Source of the DNA: Solimonas_A sp052035235
GTDB taxonomy: Bacteria > Pseudomonadota > Gammaproteobacteria > Nevskiales > Nevskiaceae
Length of the DNA stretch: 64,000 nt
Assembly: GCA_052035235.1 (NCBI GenBank)
Contig: JBPOHT010000038.1
Coordinates: 1 to 64,000 of the forward strand
Direction: 5' to 3'
Part shown: positions 7,410 to 15,679 of the stretch, piece by piece
Layout: every line of letters starts with the position of its first letter
How positions within the stretch are numbered: position 1 is the first letter of the stretch
Position numbers and translations under genes: made by a program
Notes under the pieces: generated by a model
Databases searched by the model: none
What the model was told of the DNA's origin: nothing
The model's input: the letters and a program-made list of their open reading frames with translations, nothing else

Positions 7410-9062
7410 ATGAGCAAGAGCAGTCTCCCCGGCGACCCCAAGTCTGCCCTCCCTCCCTCCCTGCAGCAGGCCGACCACCTCAAGCGTCTGGGCCTGGCCG
7501 CGGCGGAGGAGTTGCGCAAGACCGTCCGCAGCCACCTGACCGACCTGTTCGCCGCCTTCGTGCAGAAGCTGCCGGCCGACTTCACCGAGATGGCCTTTGG
7601 CGCCGGCGACCTCCAGGCACAGCATGCCTTCGGCGAACTGGCGATGCTGGTGGCCGAGAAGGGCGCGGGCTGGCTCGACGCCTACGTGCAGCGGGTCGAT
7701 GCTGGCCTGGTGGGCGGCGACCAGGCCCGCCGCGAAGTGCCGGGCCAGGCGCAGAATTCGGAAGCCTCCGTGGTCTCGGCCAACGCCGAACTCCGCGCCG
7801 AAAGCCTCCACCGCCGCACCGTGGGCGAGCTCGACGCGCGCGTCGACCGGCTGCGGCTGATGCTGTACATCCCCATCTATACCCGAGCGCTGGCCCCGGC
7901 CAGCCTGGTGCGCACCCTGCAGGAAACCGCGAACGAGATCGACTGGCCGGCAACGCAGCGCCAGGTCCTGTTCCAGCGCTTCGACGACGCCGTGGTGCCG
8001 CAGCTCGGCCAGATGTACGAGTCGCTGATCGCCTCGATCAAGGTGATCAGCACGGCCGCCGTGCGCGCCACCCAGGAAGGGCCGGCTCCGGCCGCCGCGG
8101 CCCCGGCACCTCCGGCGATGCCGCCCGTGAGCGCCCCTTCAGTGACGCCTCCGGTCATGCGCCGCGAGCCCGCGCCGGCGCCGCAGGTCGATTCCAGCAC
8201 GGTCTCGATGCTGCAGAACTTTGCCGGCAAGGCCGGCGACGGCACCTATAACGACGGCTCGTTGGCCGCCGACCTGCTGAGCATGACCGGCCCTCACGTG
8301 GTCTCGGCCTCCGCCGACGACCCGCGCTGGATACCGCTGCAGCGCATGTCCCTGGCCGGCCGCTTCATCAACGAGGCCATCTCCGACGCCCTGGTACCGG
8401 AAGAACTCCGGGCCCAGCACGAGTCGGTGCGTTTCCCGGTGGTGAAGTCGGCGCTGGCCGATTCCACCCTGTTCACGGCAGCCACGCACCCGATCAATAG
8501 CCTGGTCAACGACCTGATGCTCAAGTCCGCCAGCGCCCGCCTGACCGGCAATGCCGAGGCGCGCCGCGCGGTGGAGCGCCTGCAGCAGGTGCTGGTGCAG
8601 TTCGACCTGTCGCCGGAATTCGTGCGCGAGGCCATGCTGACCCAGGCTCCGATCGACGAGGCGCAGATCCAGCGATTCTTCGAGTGGAAGAAGGAAGAAG
8701 CCGAGCAGCGCCGCCAGGCCATCATCAACGAGGTGCGCCGCCTGGTGATGCGCCAGGTGGAGATGGCGACCTTCGGCCGCAACGTGCCCGAGCCGGCCAT
8801 GAAGTTCCTGACCTCCGCCTGGGGGCCGCTGCTGATGAAGCGCCTGGCCAACCACGGCGCCGACCACGAGCAGTGGAAGGGCGGCCTGAAACTGATGGAA
8901 GAACTGATCGACGAGGTCGACCAGCCTTTCCCCGACCAGGACCGCGAACCCTGGGACCGCCTGATGAAGACCCTGGCCGAGTGCCTGGCCGGCGTCGGCA
9001 TGGGAGCCGACCGGGTGGCCGCGTCGATCAGCATCCTGCAGGCCGCGCGGCCTGGGCATTGA
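7410..9062 (+). CDS. DUF1631 family protein
   Basis: A 550-residue cytosolic, alpha-helical protein. The C-terminal half carries the family pattern RFPVVKSALADSTLF, HPINSLVNDL and FLTSAWGPLLMKRL, followed by W..GL.LMEELIDEV. The middle (about residues 215-260) is a low-complexity Ala/Pro linker. It is shorter than many DUF1631 proteins (about 700 residues), with the N-terminal part reduced. No signal peptide or membrane segment is seen. Function is unknown. The start ATG 7410 has no strong ribosome-binding site; the reading frame upstream lacks family similarity. It is followed by a tRNA cluster. Confidence 0.75.
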   Translation: MSKSSLPGDPKSALPPSLQQADHLKRLGLAAAEELRKTVRSHLTDLFAAFVQKLPADFTEMAFGAGDLQAQHAFGELAMLVAEKGAGWLDAYVQRVDAGLVGGDQARREVPGQAQNSEASVVSANAELRAESLHRRTVGELDARVDRLRLMLYIPIYTRALAPASLVRTLQETANEIDWPATQRQVLFQRFDDAVVPQLGQMYESLIASIKVISTAAVRATQEGPAPAAAAPAPPAMPPVSAPSVTPPVMRREPAPAPQVDSSTVSMLQNFAGKAGDGTYNDGSLAADLLSMTGPHVVSASADDPRWIPLQRMSLAGRFINEAISDALVPEELRAQHESVRFPVVKSALADSTLFTAATHPINSLVNDLMLKSASARLTGNAEARRAVERLQQVLVQFDLSPEFVREAMLTQAPIDEAQIQRFFEWKKEEAEQRRQAIINEVRRLVMRQVEMATFGRNVPEPAMKFLTSAWGPLLMKRLANHGADHEQWKGGLKLMEELIDEVDQPFPDQDREPWDRLMKTLAECLAGVGMGADRVAASISILQAARPGH

Positions 9063-9081
9063 CCCACTTTTTGCTTTAAAA

Positions 9082-9100
9082 GCGCCCGTAGCTCAGTTGG
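9082..9100 (+). pseudogene. Truncated 5' copy of tRNA-Arg(UCG)
   Basis: Nineteen bases identical to the first 19 bases of the intact tRNA-Arg at 9270, preceded by the same TTAAAA, then unrelated sequence. The identical 25-base stretches are 9076-9100 and 9264-9288, 188 bases apart. No acceptor partner or anticodon exists, so this copy cannot fold as a tRNA. Confidence 0.85.
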
Positions 9101-9114
9101 GTGAGGGCGGATCA

Positions 9115-9137
9115 GCGAGAGTCCAGTGGACTCTCGC
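9115..9137. repeat. Perfect 23-base palindrome
   Basis: GCGAGAGTCCA and its complement around a single central G. It lies between the truncated and intact tRNA-Arg copies. No other copy was seen in the window. It could act as a transcription stop between DUF1631 and the tRNA, or be part of an inserted repeat. Confidence 0.7.
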
Positions 9138-9160
9138 CCGAACGAACGCCTGGCCATGGA

Positions 9161-9214
9161 ATGTTTGGCCCTGCTGAGACATGACTCAATGTCATGCCGA
9201 GGTAAGCCAAACAT
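9161..9214. repeat. TGACTCRATGTCA palindrome family, copy 1
   Basis: Outer arms ATGTTTGGC (9161-9169) and GCCAAACAT (9206-9214) enclose an inner hairpin CATGAC-TCAAT-GTCATG (9180-9196). The same loop, closing GAC/GTC pairs and TTTGGC-like outer arms recur at 35611-35662 and 56052-56086. The stems differ between copies but stay base-paired. Confidence 0.8.
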
Positions 9215-9269
9215 AGGCCGGGCTGCAGCGCCATGGATGGCTCAAGTAGCCCAGGATCATCAGTTAAAA

Positions 9270-9346
9270 GCGCCCGTAGCTCAGTTGGATAGAGCATCTG
9301 GCTTCGAACCAGAGGGCCGGGAGTTCGAGTCTCTCCGGGCGCACCA
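9270..9346 (+). tRNA. tRNA-Arg (anticodon UCG)
   Basis: Acceptor GCGCCCG/CGGGCGC, D-arm GCTCAGTTGGATAGAGC, anticodon stem TCTGG/CCAGA with loop CTTCGAA giving TCG at 9304-9306, T-arm TTCGAGT, discriminator A and encoded CCA. It reads CGA codons. Its first 19 bases are duplicated 188 bases upstream. Confidence 0.97.
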
Positions 9347-9494
9347 ATCACAGGGCAGGTTTCAGGGCCTGGTAGTCACGGACCCCGGCGGGAAATCCGC
9401 CGGGGCCGGACTCTCTGCCGGGCCGCCTTTGCCATGAATATGGGGTCCGCGGGGCGCCATGGAAGGGGCGCGGCGGGGCGGCTGCAAAAAAGCT

Positions 9495-9522
9495 TTGGAC
9501 TCTCCAACAGTTCTGCTATTAT
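9495..9522 (+). promoter_or_regulatory. Predicted sigma-70 promoter for tRNA-His/tRNA-Lys
   Basis: TTGGAC (9495-9500) and TATTAT (9517-9522) are separated by 16 bases and lie 43 bases before tRNA-His. A GC-rich stretch (TCGCGGCCC) follows the -10, as in stringently controlled stable-RNA promoters. Confidence 0.65.
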
Positions 9523-9565
9523 TCGCGGCCCTTGAGTTTCCCGGGGTTGGGAAATTCAACCAATG

Positions 9566-9641
9566 GTGGCCGTAGCTCAGTTGGTAGAGTCCCAGATTGT
9601 GATTCTGGTTGTCGCGGGTTCGAGCCCCGTCGGTCACCCCA
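9566..9641 (+). tRNA. tRNA-His (anticodon GUG)
   Basis: Acceptor GTGGCCG/CGGTCAC with the encoded extra G at 9565 able to pair with C73, as in bacterial tRNA-His. Anticodon stem CCAGA/TCTGG, loop TTGTGAT giving GTG at 9599-9601. CCA is encoded at 9639-9641. Confidence 0.96.
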
Positions 9642-9654
9642 AAATCGGTCGTAT

Positions 9655-9729
9655 GGGTTGCTAGCTCAATGGTAGAGCAGCTGACTCTTAATCAGTAGGT
9701 TCGGGGTTCGAGTCCCTGGCAACCCACCA
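9655..9729 (+). tRNA. tRNA-Lys (anticodon CUU)
   Basis: Acceptor GGGTTGC/GCAACCC, D-arm GCTCAATGGTAGAGC, anticodon loop CTCTTAA giving CTT, T-arm GGTTCGAGTCC, encoded CCA. It lies 13 bases after tRNA-His and is presumably co-transcribed and then stopped by the terminator at 9743-9775. Confidence 0.94.
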
Positions 9730-9742
9730 TACGTAAACGACG

Positions 9743-9775
9743 AAGCCCGGCCCTGACCGGGCTTTGGCGTTTTTA
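9743..9775 (+). terminator. Terminator after the tRNA-His/Lys unit
   Basis: AAGCCCGG-CCCTGA-CCGGGCTT stem-loop followed by TGGCG and a run of five T. The short gap between stem and T-run makes it slightly atypical. It separates the tRNAs from ppiD. Confidence 0.75.
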
Positions 9776-9807
9776 GGCTACTGCACCGTTAGAGAGTTGA
9801 GGAAACC

Positions 9808-11727
9808 ATGCTTCAACAGATCCGTGACCGCACCAGCGGTATCGTCGCAGGCTTCATCGTTGCCCTGCTGGTGGTGCCGTTCGCCTTTTTCGGTATCGAG
9901 ACCTTCGCCGGTGGCGGTGGCGATCCCGTAGTGGCCAAGGTGGGCAAGCAGAAAATCCACCAGTCGCAGTTCCAGAACAACTACGACCAGCGCTATCGCC
10001 AGTACATCTCGATGATGGGCGAGAACTTCAAGCCGGAAGAGTTCAAGGCCGACAGCTTCCGCAAGCTGGTGCTGGACGACATGACGCAGGAAGCCATGCT
10101 GCGCCAGTTCGCCGACCAGGCGGGCTACCGCGCCAACGACGCCGTGGTCTTCGACTACCTGAGTCGCATCCCGGCCTTCCAGAAGGACGGCAAGTTCGAC
10201 ACCGAGACCTACCGCGCCGTGCTGTCGCGCCAGGGCCTCGATACGGTGCGTTTCGAGGAGCAGGTCCGCAACTCCATCGCCATCGAGCAGATGCGCAGCG
10301 GCGTGCTGGAGACCGCCTTCATCACCGACGCCGACATCCAGCAGGCCTGGCGCCTGGCGATGCAGGACCGCGTGGTGGAATACGCCCTGTTCGACAACAG
10401 CAAGTACATGGCCCAGGTCAGCGTCACCGAAGAGCAGGTCAAGGCCCGCTACGACCAGAAGAAGGCGCAGCTGATGGCGCCGGAGCGCATCCGCCTGGCC
10501 TACGTCGAGCTGTCGCAGGCCAAGCTGGCCCAGGCCTCGCTCCCCGGCCAGGACCTGCTCAAGACCATCTACGAAGCCGAAAAGGCCTCCCGCTTCACCA
10601 CGCAGGAACAGCGCAAGGCCAGCCACATTCTGGTCAACTTCGGCGCCGACAAGAGCGCGGCCAAGAAGAAGGCCGAAGGCCTGGCGGCGCAGCTCAAGAG
10701 CGGCTCGGACTTTGCCGCACTGGCTCGCGCCAACTCCGACGACACCGGCTCCAAGGAGCAGGGCGGTGACCTGGGCTGGATCAAGCGTGGCCAGATGCCG
10801 GAGAGCTTCGAGAAGAAGCTGTTCGACCTCAAGGCTGGCGAAGTCGCGGGCCCCGTCGAGACCGAGTTTGGCTGGCAGCTGATCCGCCTCGACGACCTGA
10901 AGCCCTCCGTGACCCGTGCCCTGGCCGACGCCGACGTGCAGCAGGAGCTGATCTCCCTGTACCAGAACCGCGAGTTGGCCAAGCGCTTCCAGGAGCAGAC
11001 CGAGAAGCTCGAGCAGCTGGCCTTCGAGAGCAATGCCTCGCTGGACCCGGTGGCCAAGGAACTGGGCGTGCAGGTGCAGACCACCGACTGGTTCACGCGC
11101 GACGCCGGCTCCGGCATCGCCGCCAACCCGGCCGTCATGCAGGCCGCCTTCTCGCCGGAAGTGCGCGAGGACAACGAGAACAGCAAGCCGATCACCGTCG
11201 GTGAGTCGCTGGTGGTGGTCCGCAAGGCCGAGTACGAGGCCCCGCGCCAGCGCCCGCTGGCCGAGGTGGCCGAGTCCCTGCGCGAGGAACTGCGCGCCGA
11301 GACCGCCAAGGCCCAGGCCCAGGCCGACGCCAAGAAGCTGCTGGCCGAACTGCGCGCCGGCAAGCCGCTGGTCGAGGCCGTCATCGCCGCCGGCGCCGAA
11401 CTGCGCCAGCCCGGCGCGGTGAAGCGCGTGCAGCAGGGTGAAGACCCGCTGCTGCTGCAGGCCGTGTTCAAGCTGCCGCGCCCGGCTGCCGGCAAGCCGC
11501 AGTTCTCCGAGTTGAGCCTGGTCAACGGCAACGTCGTGGTCGCGGTGCTCACGGACGTGCGCGATCCGACCCCGGCCACGGTCCAGGAAGTTGCCCAGCT
11601 ACGTCCGCGCCTGCGCGAGATGCAGGCCGGCGCCGAGTTCACGGCTTACCAGAAGGTCATCGGCGAAAAGGTCGAGATCGAGCTGGTCAACCCGCCGACC
11701 GCAGCGGCCTCGCCCGAAGACGAATAA
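9808..11727 (+). CDS. ppiD: Periplasmic folding chaperone PpiD (SurA-like N-terminus, parvulin domain)
   Basis: PpiD is anchored in the inner membrane near the Sec translocon and helps fold exported proteins in the periplasm. The 639-residue protein (family about 620) has one N-terminal membrane segment (about 12-32), a SurA-like chaperone region, and a single parvulin domain (about 265-365) with KASHILVNFG, GGDLGWIKRGQMPE and FGWQLIRLDD. AGGA lies 6 bases before ATG. It is usually found beside hupB/lon; here it stands alone after a tRNA unit, with its own terminator. Confidence 0.93.
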   Translation: MLQQIRDRTSGIVAGFIVALLVVPFAFFGIETFAGGGGDPVVAKVGKQKIHQSQFQNNYDQRYRQYISMMGENFKPEEFKADSFRKLVLDDMTQEAMLRQFADQAGYRANDAVVFDYLSRIPAFQKDGKFDTETYRAVLSRQGLDTVRFEEQVRNSIAIEQMRSGVLETAFITDADIQQAWRLAMQDRVVEYALFDNSKYMAQVSVTEEQVKARYDQKKAQLMAPERIRLAYVELSQAKLAQASLPGQDLLKTIYEAEKASRFTTQEQRKASHILVNFGADKSAAKKKAEGLAAQLKSGSDFAALARANSDDTGSKEQGGDLGWIKRGQMPESFEKKLFDLKAGEVAGPVETEFGWQLIRLDDLKPSVTRALADADVQQELISLYQNRELAKRFQEQTEKLEQLAFESNASLDPVAKELGVQVQTTDWFTRDAGSGIAANPAVMQAAFSPEVREDNENSKPITVGESLVVVRKAEYEAPRQRPLAEVAESLREELRAETAKAQAQADAKKLLAELRAGKPLVEAVIAAGAELRQPGAVKRVQQGEDPLLLQAVFKLPRPAAGKPQFSELSLVNGNVVVAVLTDVRDPTPATVQEVAQLRPRLREMQAGAEFTAYQKVIGEKVEIELVNPPTAAASPEDE

Positions 11728-11748
11728 GGCTCGCAGGTTTGCGTGCCG

Positions 11749-11786
11749 AACCGTCCGTAGGTCACCCTACGGACGGTTTTCTTTTT
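11749..11786 (+). terminator. Rho-independent terminator after ppiD
   Basis: AACCGTCCGTAG-GTCACC-CTACGGACGGTT stem-loop followed by TTCTTTTT. It lies 22 bases after the ppiD stop. Confidence 0.92.
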
Positions 11787-11797
11787 GGGGCGGGCTG

Positions 11798-13039
11798 ATG
11801 AAGCTGCACTGGCAGATTGCGATCGCACTGGCGCTGGCCCTGGTGGCCGGCATGACGCTGGGCGAGGCGCCGTGGTTCCTGGAGGCCTGTGCCTTCGTCG
11901 GCACCATCTTCCTCAATGGCCTGAAGATGCTGATCGTGCCGCTGATCGTGTCCGCGATCATCTGCGGCCTGGCCGGCATCTCCGACACCGGCACGCTGGG
12001 CCGCCTGGGCTGGCGCACACTGGTGTTCTACATGGGCACCGGCCTGCTGGCGATCCTCACCGGCCTGCTGATGGTCAACCTGATGGCCCCCGGCATCGTC
12101 GACGGCGAGCCGGCGGCGCAGCGCCTGGGACTGGCAGCGGATACCGAGCAGGTCGTCTCCGGCGTGCGCGAGCGTGGAACCGGCGACCTGGTGGCGGTGC
12201 TGCAGCGCCTGGTGCCGGCCAACCCCATCGGCGCCGCGGCCGAGGCCGACATGCTCGGCGTGGTGACCTTCGCCCTGCTATTTGCCTGGGCGCTGGCGCA
12301 GTTGCCCGAGGCCACGCGGCGCACGCAGCAGGAGTTCTGGCAGGGCGTCTACCAGGCGATGCTGCGCATCGCCGACCTGGTCATGCGCTTCGCGCCGATC
12401 GGCGTGTTCGCGTTGGTGGGCGGGGTAGTGGCCAAGACCGGCCTGGAGGCGCTACGGCCCCTGGCGGTGTTCTTCGTGGCGGTGGTGGCGGGCCTGCTGG
12501 TGCATGCGGTGGTGACGCTGCCGCTGTTGCTGCGGCTGGTGGCGCGGGTCTCGCCGGTAGCGCACTACCGCGCCGTGGGCCCGGCCCTGCTCACCGCCTT
12601 CTCCACCAGTTCCTCGGCGGCGACGCTACCGCTGACCCTGTCGTGCCTGCGCGAACGGGCCGGCGTGTCCGAGCGCGTCACCGGCTTCGTGTTGCCGATC
12701 GGCGCCAACGTCAATACCGATGGCACCGCACTCTACGAGTGCGCCGCGGCGCTGTTCATCGCCCAGGCCTATGGCCTGGAACTGAGCTTTGCCACGCAGT
12801 TTACGGTCGTACTGATGGCGCTGCTGACCTCGGTCGGCGTGGCCGGCATTCCCTCGGCCAGCCTGGTGGCGATCGCGCTGATCCTGAGCACCATCGGCCT
12901 GCCGCTGGAGGGCGTCGGCCTGATCCTGGCCGTGGATCGCGTGCTCGATATGTGCCGCACCTCGCTCAATGTGCTGGGCGACACGGTCGCCACCGTGACG
13001 GTCGCGCGGATGGAAGGCGAGGACATCCTGCAGCGATGA
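11798..13039 (+). CDS. Dicarboxylate/amino acid:cation symporter (DAACS, SLC1-like)
   Basis: A 413-residue inner-membrane sodium- or proton-coupled carrier for glutamate, aspartate or C4-dicarboxylates. The hallmarks are clear: serine-rich hairpin HP1 (TAFSTSSSAATLPLTL, about residue 265), the cation motif in TM7 (NVNTDGTALYE, NMDGT type, about 308), HP2 (SVGVAGIPSASLVAIALIL) and TM8 with DRVLDMCRTSLNVLGD. The arginine in TM8 favours a dicarboxylate/acidic amino acid substrate. ATG 11798 follows a G-rich stretch right after the ppiD terminator. No regulator is adjacent. Confidence 0.92.
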   Translation: MKLHWQIAIALALALVAGMTLGEAPWFLEACAFVGTIFLNGLKMLIVPLIVSAIICGLAGISDTGTLGRLGWRTLVFYMGTGLLAILTGLLMVNLMAPGIVDGEPAAQRLGLAADTEQVVSGVRERGTGDLVAVLQRLVPANPIGAAAEADMLGVVTFALLFAWALAQLPEATRRTQQEFWQGVYQAMLRIADLVMRFAPIGVFALVGGVVAKTGLEALRPLAVFFVAVVAGLLVHAVVTLPLLLRLVARVSPVAHYRAVGPALLTAFSTSSSAATLPLTLSCLRERAGVSERVTGFVLPIGANVNTDGTALYECAAALFIAQAYGLELSFATQFTVVLMALLTSVGVAGIPSASLVAIALILSTIGLPLEGVGLILAVDRVLDMCRTSLNVLGDTVATVTVARMEGEDILQR

Positions 13040-13070
13040 GCGCGCGCGCAAGCGATGACATGAACGCCCC

Positions 13071-13141
13071 GTAGGAGCGGCCGTTGGCCGCGAGCGCCGT
13101 TGGCCATGGAAATGGAGTTCGCGGCCAACGGCCGCTCCTGC
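13071..13141. repeat. REPIN: two GTAG-type REPs in inverted orientation
   Basis: GTAGGAGCGGCCGTTGGCC... (13071-13093) and its near-perfect reverse complement (13119-13141) surround a 25-base spacer containing GGCCATGG. GTAG at the outer end is diagnostic of the REP class mobilised by RAYT (Y1 tyrosine) transposases. The element sits 32 bases after the symporter stop and may also serve as its 3' hairpin. Confidence 0.85.
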
Positions 13142-13154
13142 GTACGGTCAGATC

Positions 13155-13175
13155 GTAGGGCGGGAGCATCCCGCC
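13155..13175 (+). repeat. Single GTAG-type REP
   Basis: GTAG followed by the palindrome GGCGGGA-GCA-TCCCGCC. It lies 14 bases after the REPIN and has a different stem, so it belongs to a different REP subfamily. Confidence 0.7.
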
Positions 13176-13218
13176 TTCCGTGACGGCCGGGATACGGCAG
13201 CGAACCCGGGTTGCCCGC

Positions 13219-13713
13219 CTACTGCGGCGCGCCGACGCGCTGCTGCAGCAGCGACACGAAAGCCTCGAAGTCCTGCGGCCGCGCGAAGAACGAGGCCGGC
13301 ACCAGGTAGAAGCCGCTCTTCACGGGATACAGCAGCACCAGGCGGCGGCTGCCGCGCCAGCGCCCGACCTGCTCCCAGCGCAGCAGCTGCCCGCGGCCGC
13401 CGCGGTCGAAGTGCAGGCCCTGTTCGTCCGCCGATAACGCCATTGGCGTGGCGATGCTCGGGCTGGCGCGGTAGCGCCGGCGTGCGCGCCAGGGCATTAC
13501 CAGCAGCCCGTAGGTGGCCAGCACAGCGAGCGTGCTGAGCAGCACCACCGAGCGCGTCAGCGCTAGCGCGATCACGGCGGCGATCAGGCCCAGGCCCAGC
13601 AGGCTCAACACCATGGGCGGCGGTCGCAGGTGCAGGAACTGCGCGGCGACGTAGTCCGCCTCGCCCAGCCTGCCCTGCGCCGCCAGCGGCAGCACCATGA
13701 CCGGCGTGCTCAC
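13219..13713 (-). CDS. YcxB-like membrane protein
   Basis: A 164-residue protein with two close membrane segments (about 35-75: PMVLSLLGLGLIAAVIALAL and VVLLSTLAVLATYGLLV) and a C-terminal soluble part (ATPMALSADEQGLHF to DFEAFVSLLQQR) with the VYCXB/YcxB-like pattern of a small beta domain. Function is unknown. The start is GTG 13713, which overlaps the fabI stop as GTGA, so translation is probably coupled to fabI. An in-frame ATG at 13698 is an alternative. Confidence 0.7.
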   Translation of the reverse strand: MSTPVMVLPLAAQGRLGEADYVAAQFLHLRPPPMVLSLLGLGLIAAVIALALTRSVVLLSTLAVLATYGLLVMPWRARRRYRASPSIATPMALSADEQGLHFDRGGRGQLLRWEQVGRWRGSRRLVLLYPVKSGFYLVPASFFARPQDFEAFVSLLQQRVGAPQ

Positions 13714-14495
13714 TCGCCGATGCTCATGCCCATGACGTTGTAGCCGGCATCCACGTACAGGATCTCGCCGGTGATGCCGGACGCCAGGTCCGAGCTCAGG
13801 AAGGCGGCAGCGTTGCCCACTTCCTCGATGCTGACGTTGCGCTTCAGCGCCGAGGCCTTCTCGGCTGCCGACAGCATGCCGCGGAAGCCGGTGATGCCGG
13901 CCGCGGCCAGCGTCTTGATCGGGCCGGCCGAGATGCCGTTGACGCGGATGCCCTGCTCGCCGAGGTCCGCCGCCATGAAGCGCACGTTGGCTTCCAGCGA
14001 GGCCTTGGCCGGGCCCATGACGTTGTACATCGGCACGGCGCGCACCGCACCCAGGTAGGTCAGCGTCAGCAGCGAGGCCTGGCGGCCCTGCATCAGCGGG
14101 CGGGCGGCCTTGCCCAGCGCCGCGAAGGAGTAGGCCGAGATGTCGTGCGAGATGCGGAAGCCCTCGCGCGTCACCGCGTCCAGGTAGCGGCCCTGGAGCT
14201 GCTCGCGCGGCGCGAAGCCGATCGAATGGATCAGTACGTCCAGCGCGCCCCACTGGCTCTGCAGCTCCTTCATCACCTCGTCGATCTGCGCGTCTTCCAC
14301 CACGTCCAGCGGCAGCACGATCTTGCTGCCCAGGCTGGCGGCGAATTCCTCGACGCGGCCCTTGAGGCGGTCACCCTGGTAGGTGAAGGCCAGCTCCGCG
14401 CCTTCACGGTGAAAGGCCTCGGCGATGCCGGTGGCGATGGAGCGGTCGCTGGCGACGCCGGTGATCAACGCCTTCTTGCCGGAAAGAAAACCCAT
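13710..14495 (-). CDS. fabI: Enoyl-[acyl-carrier-protein] reductase (NADH), FabI
   Basis: FabI carries out the last step of each fatty-acid elongation cycle, reducing trans-2-enoyl-ACP with NADH; it is the triclosan target. The 261-residue SDR-fold protein has the N-terminal cofactor motif GVASDRSIATGIA, SIGFAPREQLQG, and the catalytic Y157-x6-K164 (YNVMGPAK), matching the E. coli spacing. The C-terminus is EILYVDAGYNVMGM. ATG 14495 is preceded by AGGAA. The upstream leader contains strong hairpins (14565-14666). It is followed by a coupled YcxB-like gene. Confidence 0.97.
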   Translation of the reverse strand: MGFLSGKKALITGVASDRSIATGIAEAFHREGAELAFTYQGDRLKGRVEEFAASLGSKIVLPLDVVEDAQIDEVMKELQSQWGALDVLIHSIGFAPREQLQGRYLDAVTREGFRISHDISAYSFAALGKAARPLMQGRQASLLTLTYLGAVRAVPMYNVMGPAKASLEANVRFMAADLGEQGIRVNGISAGPIKTLAAAGITGFRGMLSAAEKASALKRNVSIEEVGNAAAFLSSDLASGITGEILYVDAGYNVMGMSIGE

Positions 14496-14624
14496 GGCTG
14501 TTCCTGCTCTTGGTGTCCTGAGGAGAGGCTCATGATAAACGGCGCCAGGGGCGGTATGGCCACCCCTGTCGGGACTACAGGAGGACAGTTGTTCGCCCGA
14601 CAGGTTTTCCCGGAGCGCCGATGA

Positions 14625-14656
14625 CGAACGGGGGGCTCTCGCGAGCCCCCCGTTCG
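14625..14656 (-). terminator. Strong hairpin between the motor operon and fabI
   Basis: A perfect 14-bp stem (CGAACGGGGGGCTC with complement) around a TCGC loop lies 28 bases after the last gene of the motor operon. No T-run follows on the minus strand, so it may be a Rho-linked stop or an mRNA-stabilising 3' structure rather than an intrinsic terminator. Two further complementary pairs (14565-14573/14596-14604 and 14586-14594/14658-14666) overlap it in a pseudoknot-like arrangement. Confidence 0.55.
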
Positions 14657-14683
14657 GGAACAACTGGATGCATCCGTGACGGA

Positions 14684-15679
14684 TCAGGTCGGCGGATACA
14701 GGACGATCGGATAGTTCGGATACGTGAACGGCGGGACATCCTTGGCGCCGAAGCTCATCGACATCACGCGCTGGATGATCTTGCGCTCGAAGTCGGGGTC
14801 GTTGAACGTGCTCGACACCAGCTTGCAGTCGGTGACCTGGCCGCTCGGGGCGATCGTGATGCTGACGATGATCTTGCCGCCCTGCTCCAGGGCCGGCGAC
14901 TCCATCATCGCGCGCTTGTAGATCGACGTGAACGAGCCCTTGTTGCGGTCGAACACCAGCTGGATCTCGTCCAGCGAACGGCCGGCAAAGATCTTGTCGC
15001 CGCCCTGGCCGGGCTTGGTCTTGTCCGGGCCGGTGCCGATCGGGCTCTCCACCACCGTGGTGCGGCGGGTGCCGATGCCGGCGCCGCTCTGGCGGCGCTG
15101 CTCGCCACTGCCGCTGGCGCCGATACCAGAGCTGCCGCTGGCGGCGGCGCGCTCGAAGGCGGCCGACGAGCCGGCGCCGGTGGCACCGGTGCCTGCCTGG
15201 GCTTCGATGCGGCTCAGCGGACGCGGGGCGTCGAAGCCCTGCAGCGACTGGTTGTTGAGCTCGGACAGCTGCTGCTGCATCGCCAGGATGCCGCTGCGGG
15301 ACGCGGTCTCGCGCGCCTTCTCCACGATCTGCTGCTGCGTGGGCTGCGGCGGAACCACCTTCTCCTCGCGCTTGGGCTCGGGCGGCTTGTCCTGCTTCTT
15401 GGTCTCGGCCTTGGGCTGTTCCGGCTTGGGCTTGTCTTCCGGAGCCGGTGCCGGCTCCTCGACCTGCTTGGCGATCTCCGCCTCCGGGATCAGGCTGACG
15501 TAGCGCTGTTCCGTGGTGTCGCCGCCGCCGGACTTGAGGCCCTGCAGCTTCAGCAGCGGCACGACGACGCCCACGATCACGAACAGGATCAGGGCAACCG
15601 TGATGATGCGGTTGAAGCGGCGGTCGGTCTCGTCGGGCAGGCGCCAGCTGTCGGGAGTGGCGTACCAGATGGCGCTCAT
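14684..15679 (-). CDS. AgmX/PglI C-terminal (TonB-like) transducer protein
   Basis: A 331-residue inner-membrane protein: short cytosolic N-terminus, one membrane segment (about 26-46, ITVALILFVIVGVVVPLL), a Pro/Lys/Glu-rich periplasmic region (about 70-115), a Gly/Ser-rich linker, and a C-terminal domain (about 235-331) with FDRNKGSFTSIYKRAM, GKIIVSITIAPSGQVTDCKLVSS (split motif) and FGAKDVPPFTYPNYPI. This C-terminal domain type is that of AgmX/GltJ and PglI. It would couple the motor formed by the upstream MotA/ExbB and two ExbD proteins to outer-membrane partners. ATGA overlap with the upstream ExbD gene. It is a TonB relative, but no iron-uptake gene is near. Confidence 0.85.
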   Translation of the reverse strand: MSAIWYATPDSWRLPDETDRRFNRIITVALILFVIVGVVVPLLKLQGLKSGGGDTTEQRYVSLIPEAEIAKQVEEPAPAPEDKPKPEQPKAETKKQDKPPEPKREEKVVPPQPTQQQIVEKARETASRSGILAMQQQLSELNNQSLQGFDAPRPLSRIEAQAGTGATGAGSSAAFERAAASGSSGIGASGSGEQRRQSGAGIGTRRTTVVESPIGTGPDKTKPGQGGDKIFAGRSLDEIQLVFDRNKGSFTSIYKRAMMESPALEQGGKIIVSITIAPSGQVTDCKLVSSTFNDPDFERKIIQRVMSMSFGAKDVPPFTYPNYPIVLYPPT

